Positions 56,179 to 64,000 of a stretch of 64,000 nt of DNA are shown in pieces. Source of the stretch: Hippophae tibetana (lineage: Eukaryota; Streptophyta; Magnoliopsida; Rosales; Elaeagnaceae); NCBI GenBank assembly GCA_037013495.1, contig CM072806.1:22271501-22335500 (forward strand). Direction: 5' to 3'. The notes beneath the pieces were generated by a model. The model was not told the origin of the DNA, searched no databases, and was given only the letters and a program-made list of their open reading frames with translations. Position numbers and translations under genes: made by a program. How positions within the stretch are numbered: position 1 is the stretch's first letter; each line of letters opens with the position of its first letter.

Positions 56179-59052
56179 ATTTAGTTTTAATCATACTTCT
56201 ATCATTTTACACTCTCTTGTGATTTTGTCCACAATGAGCATATCAAATACAATACTTTAAAAAAAAGCTCATTGTTGATTTAGTTTAAAAATAATCAAAT
56301 TATAACCTCTTAAGAAAGTAACACTTAAAATTCATTTTCTTTTTTTCTCTCCTCTTCTAATTCTCCACCTTATTTTTTTTTTCTCTCCTTATTTTTAAAA
56401 ACAAAAAAAATCTTCAATTATCAGTTTGCTACTTTAAAGTGTGGGAAAAAAATTAATAATTTATTTTTATTATAAATAAAAAAATTATGAAAAATTTAAT
56501 AAATAATAATTTATAAAGTTTTAATAAATAATCAATAAAAATAAAATTTTGAGTTAATAAAAAATAATTATAAAACTCTAAACTATTGTTGAAAATTGAA
56601 TATAAAATGTAATAAAATAAAATAAATATTAGACCTACCAAATAAACTATAAAACTAATAAAGATAATTATTTGACAATTTTTTGGAAATATCTTAAAAA
56701 CCACTTTTGATCTAATAAAATTTGAATTAAAAAATGATATCTCTACCAATATTGTAATTATTAAGTCAGTTTCGTAAGCAATTAGATGAAAAAAATATGA
56801 TGAATATACTGAAAAATGTTCAATAAAATTTTTATATTTCAAAATTTATTTGATCATTCATTTTACTTCATATCTAAGTAGTCCCAATAGCTTATAAATA
56901 AGCTTATATTTGTTCCATGACTTATTGGGTGGTTATTAATTAATTGGTTTAATTGAAACGTGTAGTAAATTTATTGGTGATGCATCTCATCAAGGTGTTC
57001 AAGGGTGATTACGATGGAGAAGGAGAGGGTGGCAAGGTGTTCAAAGTTTCGAATCCTGAATTGAGTGTTCTTTTGTTTTAGGTTATACGTGGATGTTTGA
57101 TTTTGTAAGGAAATAAAAAAGTTAAAAAATGATTGAGAGAAAAACTTCCTCGGATTTATAATGATATCTAAGTATCAGTATACACCTAGGAATCAAATAT
57201 TCAAATGTTGAATCAACCATATATATACCTCAACATTAGGCTTAATATCAATGAAACCCAAACTCTATTAACCTTAACTCAAGGTTATGAACTTGCATTT
57301 TGACTAGATAATATAATCGTGCCTAATATATATAAACATAATAATCCTTCAAAATGAAAAGTTCAACCCTAAATGGCGAAGATAAAAAGGGTAGTTTGAT
57401 TTAGTTTTTAATAAATAAGGAATTTAGGATTTAAAAAAAGAAAAAGATAAAATTATAGAAATATTTAAATATAACGACAATGCCATTACACCATTAGATT
57501 TAACGGTATATTATATTACAATATTTTGAAATATTATTTTCGGATATACCGGTTGATATAAGGAAATGGCCAAATAATAATAATAATAATAAAGAAGCTC
57601 CAAAAGTTCATTTAATTTTATAAATTGAATATATTGTCATTTTATTTTAAATTTATACCCTTAAGTTACTTTACCATTATAATAAAAATCATTTTAATTA
57701 TTTTAAATACATTTTGATAATTTTAGTAACTTTATTTTATATTCTTTTTGATACATTTTTCTTTCCAAACATCTATTCATTTCATATTAATAAGTTAATC
57801 CACCCCATTAAATTGAAGGGTTTTTGCTTGAAATATTCTTATAACTTTAAATGAGTGACACATTTATTCAGTAACTCTTATGATAAGTTAATTTAGTCAT
57901 GTAATTTAAAAAATGTACAATCAAGTTTAAATTTTAAAGAGTTAGAGATTTTTGTGGGATAATATAAGAAATCATCAAAAATAAATAAATACAATTAATT
58001 AAAAATAAAAAGGAAAAAAATCTCTCTACATTCCGTCTCTTCTATTTTACTGAGATCATTATTTTTTTTTTCCCGAGTGAGCTTTTTTTTCATAGGAAAA
58101 TTTTGGCTAAAAAATTTAGTTTCAAAAAATAAAATATTGATATCCTGATACTAAAGTGATTTATAACATGAAGGAGAAATAAACTAAAGGAAAAAGATAA
58201 TAAACATACTAAGGTTAAGGATTTATATAAAAAAATAACACATAAGAGTATTATTTTACTAAATTGATCAATTTTTTTTATTAGGAATAATTACTCACAA
58301 AACTCGTAATTTTAAATGGGACCTAGGTAAGACCCCACTACTACTCTAACAACCACATCAAGCGATCTCATTGGAGCTCCAACGATCACCTTCGACAACG
58401 TCGTTGGAGGTCCGACTACCTACCATTGATTTCACAAAAGCTTCGATCATCTATCGACGACGTCACTAAAGCTCGGATATATGTAACACTTTGTACAAAA
58501 AGATATAAAATATGTTGTATGTTATATATAAAGATAGAGATAATGTAACATGTTACGTACAAAAATACATATGAATGTAATAGATTAGATCCAATGTGTA
58601 CCAAAATTTGGATAAATATAATAGATTACATACAAATATCTAGGTAGTTACATTTGATGAATAGTCAAAATTACAGTGGATATAACTTGGATACATGAGG
58701 AAGTAATATATTACACATAATGGATGTTAGAACTACGATAGATCTAATATATTAGATTCAAAAATGCATATACGTGGATCATGCTAAGTCAAGTGAACTA
58801 ATATAAATTCTGAGAAAATAGAAAGACATGTATTTAAAGGTAACATGTCCTATTACTCTACGTCCCAAAGACAGAAAACCAGTATATCAAATCCTAAGCA
58901 GCTTAGTCAAACTAATTTTGCTCTTCAATCTTCCCTAGCCACAATCTTAAACTTTCCGGCTTGTTGTTGCTATAAACAGAGCAAGACCCAATTATCAAAA
59001 TCAAAATTAAAAATAAATAAATCAAATCGATAAATTCCTCAAAGAAATCTAA
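56179..59052. other. AT-rich intergenic DNA
   Basis: No gene. The 129-codon frame on - at 56453-56842 is almost only Phe/Ile/Leu/Tyr and arises from A/T-rich DNA. From 58330 to 58500 a less AT-rich block with CATTGGAGCTCCAACGATC and CAACGTCGTTGGAGG words (self-complementary) stands out, followed by loosely repeated 'AATAGATTA.AT.CAAA' units to about 58760; this may be an LTR relic. Confidence 0.45.
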
Positions 59053-59330
59053 CCTTTTCTTTTTTCCTCCAAATATCCAGCAACAACAGCACCCTTTTTA
59101 GTTCCTTCATTGTACTCTATACGAAGATTTTTATTCAACCCACAAGTTATATGAAAAGCCAATGGACAATTTAGCACACCCACTAGTCTTCTTGTAAAGG
59201 TAGCACTTGCCTAGCTACATTCGTTCAAGAACTTGAGAAAAATCAATCCCCTCTCAGACTTCTGAGTCCAGAAAGAACACCTCAGGAACAAAAAGCGCAC
59301 ACACTAATTGTTGCATGTATCTCTGGACAA
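59053..59330 (-). pseudogene. extended-PHD zinc-finger exon relic
   Basis: Read on - from about 59310: CALFVPEVFFLDSEV, a TGA stop, EGIDFSQVLERM, a TAG stop, GKCYLYKKTSGCA, a 1-base frameshift, then NCPLAFHITCGLNKNLRIEY and EGTKKGAVVAGY. The order W/CALFVPEV..ID...GKC.LC....GC...C...FHVTCG is the extended PHD (zf-HC5HC2H) fold of JADE/BRPF-like readers and of a small plant PHD family similar to Arabidopsis At3g14740 (family knowledge). Here one zinc Cys is Tyr (GKCYLY). Two stops and a frameshift rule out a product. No other part of such a gene is visible, so it is probably a fragment duplication. Confidence 0.75.
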
Positions 59331-60619
59331 CAAAATATAGAAAATCTACTACATATAATTAAAATACAGAGAGAAATTCGCAGATTGAATTGTTACTCTG
59401 AAACAATTCAACCCCAGATAAGCGAAAAAAATATGAAAGATGAATTGGGGAAGAGTAGAAACTTACCTTGGCGAGATTGACATGGAAGAAAAGCGGCTTG
59501 GTGTTATAAACCTAAATGTGATTCTTCTTTTGTGAATCTGATATGTTAATATTTTGTACAACCTCTGTAATCTTCTCCATTTTAGTGACTCAATAACCAT
59601 AACCCTAAATCCGTGCCCTTTTATCTCTGTATTCTCTGTTTCTTCTGTGAAATTGATTTCTTTGTGTAAATGGAATAGATGTACAATGTTGGGGTGGAAA
59701 AAGAAAAAAAGGTTTTTGGCCACTGGTTGTATCGAAAAGGCCGTTTGGGTGCCGTAGTCGAGTTAAATGGAAGCAAAATTCTGATTTGGGGGAAGCAAGT
59801 AGCCGGTGTAGAGATGCAGTTTATAAAAAGTTTAAAACGTAAAATTGTTTATTCAAAATGCAACTTATTGCGATAAAGGAAAAAAGAGACATTCCATGGA
59901 AATATTTGCTATTATTGGGCAATAATTCGATAATTGAAATAAAAACTAATACTATATTTAACTCATTTTGATAAGTAAAATAAATAAAATAATAAATTTT
60001 ATTTATAGAATTGAAATAAAAAATTAGATAATTAAAATTAGAAGAGAAGGACGATAAAAAAAATTAAATTAAATTAATTATTTTTTATTTTTTTATTTTA
60101 CTTTTCAAAAAATTATAAAAATAAATTAATCCATCAAAAGTTTACAATACCAATGTGATATTTATTTAAAGTTTTTTTAATAAAAATTGATAAAAAAATA
60201 TCTAAAATGTTTAAAAATATAACAATAAAAATTAAAATGTATCAATTTTAAAAAATATTTTGAATATGCTAAATTTATAAAAATAAATGGAAGAAATTCC
60301 AAGGTAGATTATTGAATGTAGGATTAGAATATGTTGGACCTACATACAAGTAATAAGGAGCCCACATACCCACTAGTCTACCCACAAGGTTTTTCAATTT
60401 TTTTCCTCATTAAAAAAAATTGAGAATTACGTAGATCAGCCATTTTGTATCTGCAAAAGATGTGAAAATAAAGCAAGCAATACAATTAAGACTAAAGGTA
60501 TTACCAAAAAAAAAAAAATTAAGACTAAGGAAAAAAGTTTACATTCTAGTTTAACCATTAAATTCATACAAATTGTGTACGTAAACACTAACACCTTAAA
60601 AAATGGGAAGAATTGCTTC
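59331..60619. other. intergenic; possible minus-strand UTR exon
   Basis: An open stretch on - (59463-59723) ends exactly at a consensus splice donor AAG|GTAAGT (59466/59465), which would suit a first exon, perhaps of the ancestor of the ePHD relic. The predicted residues show no motif and conservation is untested. From 59.9 to 60.6 kb the sequence is AT-rich, with nothing recognisable. Confidence 0.35.
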
Positions 60620-62643
60620 TCAATGTGTTCCAGAACGATTTTTCCTCAGTCTTCCACGCGTAACTCTAATGGTTTCTTCCATGATCGTCTCTTTTGGAGG
60701 AGGGTTTGCCTTTTCAGTTTGTAAAGAAGGCAATGCATCTATCTGCATTGGTTCCAGTTCAGCGGGGGTGGATTGGCTGGACTTCTCAGATGCAGCAGTT
60801 GCCGTTTGACTGTTTGAACTGGTTGCTTGGTTTTGAGAATTTGAGAGTGCTGCTTCAGTTGCTTTAGGGATTTGGTAAGAAGCCAGCTCTTCTGCTATCT
60901 CCTTTTGGCCTTGACCTGAAGCTGTGCTAGAAGTGGGTGAAGGTGGTTCTTCAGGTTGCTCTTGTTTCGTAGGAGCTGCTGGTTGCTGACCAGCTGGAGG
61001 TTGCCGAACCCTAGTCCCTTGTTGTGGCTGTCATTCCAAATTTTTTCAGGAGATGAGACACTAGCACAATTATAATACAGCAGAGAAGGAATTATTATTG
61101 CTTGGTTCTGTTGTAGAAATTATTAAAATGAGTTCCACTAGATTATCCTATATAACGTCTTTTCTAACTGAAAATTCATTAGACGAAAATAACAGATTAT
61201 TTTACATCTAGCAAGGATTATTCTTGACCCATCTATGCATTCAAAATTGACCAGGACTAAACTACAGTTATTGATAGAAAGAGATACAAAAGTATCTAGG
61301 AAAAATTGATAGTATTTCAATACACATCTTTAAGGAAATCAAAAGTACAGAAGCAACTTTAACAGTCCATTTCACTGGATTCAAGTTTTGACTTGTTCAT
61401 TTAAAGATTAAAAAACAATTTATCAGAAACAGATAAACCAAATAGCACTTCTAGAAAGCAATTTCTTTTCATTACTCAAAATATTAGTTTATGAGGATGG
61501 CATTATAAGTTTGGTTTTACTTCTAAAGCCACCCTGTTATAGGAGAACACATACCCATAAAATCTATAAGAGGTTAGTTGTAGCTATGATTTCACTCTAA
61601 GTTATCAACAAATCCCTTCATAAAGAAAATAATCTTGTAAAACATTAAAATGATAAACTTAGTCATTTTCCAAGCAAGAGCAACTTGGGTGATTAGCCAG
61701 TATGATAAAAGTCAATATCCAAATACAATCATATGGAATCAAGAACTGGTATAGCATAGTGATAAAAGATGCGACAAATATTCAAAATAATAATTCCTTT
61801 GAAAATAATAACTACCTGAGAAGGACGAGGCCTTGGGGTTGATTGTGCAGCAACATATTGCAGTATCTCAAATATTCTTGTCTGGCCATAACTTGCAGCT
61901 CTTTGCCAATATAAAACTGCAATATCTCCGGCCCTAGTCCTTAGTTCTAACAAGTTCTGATCAATTTCATTCTCATGCTTCGCAAGATATGGTCTAAAGA
62001 AGGAATCATACACATAAGTCGTCCCCTGACATACAGCAGCAGTCATCAGTGGGGAAAAGAAAATGCCAACTGTTTTAATGTCTTTGGAAAACTGAAATAA
62101 AATATATACCTTTGTCTTAGGATACCATAGGTATATAATAAATAGCAACTTTACTTCGCTATACATCGGAATCCTTCATAATAAAGGAAGTCAGAGTGAG
62201 ATATATAGGTCTGAATTGAGATATACATTAATTAAGAATATAAAAGAAGCATTCCTCAAGTTCAAATTAGAAATAATTACCACGAAACAAACGCATCACC
62301 AAATTTCTCACACACCGTCAAAAATGCCACCAATATCCTGCACAGAGGGAATGTTAAATTTCATAATTAATATCATCTACAAGACCAGTGGTGAATGAAA
62401 TATCAAAGTAATTTATCATACCAATACTGACACCAAAAGCGGAGTTGCTCAATCTCTGGCTTGTTCTTTTCAACAGTTTTGTAACACTCATAAGCTGGAT
62501 AAGCATAGCCAAGAATCATTCTACAACACATTAGAATAAAAAAGTCAATTATGATCGTGAAAATGTGTAACTCCAAAATGTTAACGAAAAGAGAGTCATC
62601 CAGTAACATACACAAGTCCTCTGGTCAGAAAGGATCCTATCAT
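60620..62643 (-). CDS. HVA22: HVA22-like protein (TB2/DP1/REEP family)
   Basis: Six coding exons on -: 62612-62643, 62422-62520, 62281-62337, 62110-62173, 61816-62025 and 60620-61027, all GT-AG with matching phases, giving 289 aa. HVA22/REEP proteins are hairpin membrane proteins that shape tubular ER and act in vesicle traffic; several plant members respond to ABA and stress. The TB2/DP1 domain fills residues about 10-110: MILGYAYPAYECYKTVEKNK, IEQLRFWCQYWILVAFLTVC, GDAFVSWIPMY, YLWYPKTKGTTYVYDSFFRP. Then come RTRAGDIAVLYWQRAASYGQ and ILQYVAAQSTPRPRPSQ, typical of the long i/j/h-type members. The last exon codes a Gln/Pro/Ser/Glu-rich, probably disordered tail ending in basic RVTRGRLRKNRSGTH. 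The start is the ATG of MIGSFLTRGLV, the usual family start. Subtype is uncertain. Confidence 0.94.
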
Positions 62644-64000
62644 CTTGAAGTACAAACCAGTAGAAGGAAATTAATCCTGTGTCAACAGAATGGGAACAGA
62701 AACTGAATTAACAATGGGCCAATATGGAGTCAACACAAAAATAGCTCTCTATCATGGCAAGCAAACTCTTATCACAATACAAACCAATATGTTAACCATA
62801 ATGTTCTTCAAGCAGAAGAAATGACAAAGCAACAAGCCAACTACCACAAATATAAATTGCTAAACACAGATGTGCGATAGTAGATTTCAATATCAAAGAA
62901 AAACAAAACATCCTTACGGATGCAAAGAAAACAAGCACCGGTTTGATATCAGTCTTTTTATTTATTTATTACTATTATTTTGTATGAAACATATCAGCCT
63001 GTTAGCTTATGAAAAAGTATACATGTGGGAGCACAAATGGGAAGAAAAGAAGAAGAAGAAAAAGATAATTTTCTCGATCTATTCATTTGAGTAAGATAAA
63101 CAGTATTTTTTTTTCGGGGGAGATTGTTTCCGTACTCGTAATTTTGAATCACAATTCACTAATATGCCCCTACAAGATTTATTTTCAGTTCTTCCCAAAG
63201 AAGCTCATAATAACCAAACATCAACCCGCAGATAAGCGGCGCACCAAAGAAATAATCACATTTTAGTATAAATATTCAGCTTAATTAGTAGAGAAGTTCT
63301 CTTTTCTTCTTTTGGAGCTTGATTGAACGAAAAATAAAATAACGTTTAATGTTCTTCAATTTTTAGTACCTTAACACAATACTAATGTACTAGAAAGAGC
63401 AGTTCCAGATTCACCGCAAAAAAAACACAAAACAAAGCGAAAGATTTTACTATATGAGGCTTTAAATCGCAAAATTAGGGCCCAAAGAATAGCAATTAAC
63501 AAAAATCCAATAACCTGAACGATTATTTAACTTTAAAAATCAATCGGAAAAAGAAATGTTAACAATCAAAAGCCTCATTATAACAAAAATAAAAGAGCAA
63601 GAGGATGACGAAAAATGTTACGCATCTTCAGCAATTATCCGATTCAAGAGGAGGATTCTAAACAACTAACTTCCAATTACTGATTCATTCAAGTAAAACC
63701 TTTAAACGAAACGACAAGGAATTGCAAGTACCTTTGAATTGAAAAATTACTAAGGATTAGGTGGCAAAATGGGCCTAAGCTATGAGAGTCAAATGGAAGC
63801 ACAAAGGAGAAAGAATGAAGATTATTTATCGCCGATGAACTCGAGAATTTAGCCGGCAAGGAGAGAAAACGGTGTCGCCTAATTGATAGCTAGAGCCGTT
63901 GGGATGTCGACGGCAATGGGGAAGACTGAAAGAGACCGCAAGGAATCTCACACTTTTTGTTCAAATGTGCCGTTTAAAAATGATTTTGCTTCGTACATTA
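62644..64000 (-). promoter_or_regulatory. 5' UTR intron and upstream region of the HVA22-like gene
   Basis: On -, CAAAG|GTACTT at 63732/63731 is a good donor and TACTTCAAG| directly before the ATG (62644-62646) a good acceptor with a pyrimidine-rich tract, so a leader intron of about 1.1 kb is likely. The preceding exon, from 63732 to about 63.9 kb, would be the 5' UTR. It includes the less AT-rich block at 63820-63960. No coding frame is supported. A G/A-rich run lies near 63045-63065 on +. Confidence 0.5.

Noticed and set aside
56453..56842. 129-codon frame on -
   Set aside because: Nearly all residues are Phe, Ile, Leu, Tyr, Lys and Asn, as expected by chance in very AT-rich sequence.
1..64000. 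Organellar DNA insertions
   Set aside because: No chloroplast or mitochondrial gene words or rRNA segments were recognised on either strand.

Overview
The window is plant nuclear DNA, most likely from a eudicot. It is very AT-rich. The three host genes have typical plant GT-AG introns, and most of the remaining sequence is retrotransposons, small inverted-repeat elements and their relics. No tRNA, rRNA, CRISPR array or bacterial-type operon is visible. The species cannot be named from the sequence.

Three host genes can be reconstructed exon by exon. (1) A two-exon WEB/DUF827-family coiled-coil gene on + (8127-11131, 214 aa). (2) TRM6, the non-catalytic subunit of the tRNA m1A58 methyltransferase, on + (13 exons, 20484-33952, 449 aa). 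Its last intron is about 9.5 kb long and holds a complete but dead Ty1/copia element, an inverted-repeat element and a minisatellite; only 28 residues plus the stop codon lie beyond it. (3) An HVA22-like TB2/DP1 membrane-shaping protein on - (six coding exons, 60620-62643, 289 aa). A decayed extended-PHD exon lies near 59.1-59.3 kb on -.

Layout. 0-7.8 kb: relics of Athila/Tat-like and other Ty3/gypsy elements plus tandem duplications. 7.8-11.2 kb: the WEB gene. 11.9-15.2 kb: two more copies of an LTR-like repeat around an Athila-like gag relic. 15.6-17.1 kb: a minus-strand copia relic split by a palindromic MITE. 17.2-19.8 kb: degenerate tandem and direct repeats. 20.2-34 kb: TRM6 with its element-filled intron. 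36.8-42.6 kb: a copia element with LTRs, PBS, PPT and a 5-bp target duplication, inserted six bases inside an older Mutator-type MITE. 43.4-55.3 kb: a third copia element, on -, whose 5' leader contains a nearly genome-length, heavily mutated endogenous pararetrovirus (Caulimoviridae-like) on +. 55.7-56.2 kb: a gypsy gag relic. 59-64 kb: the ePHD relic and the HVA22-like gene.

The three host genes do not form a pathway. The clearest theme is layered insertion: MITE inside copia inside a host intron, copia inside MITE, MITE inside copia relic, and virus inside copia. No new protein system was found. All mobile and viral reading frames seen here are interrupted.
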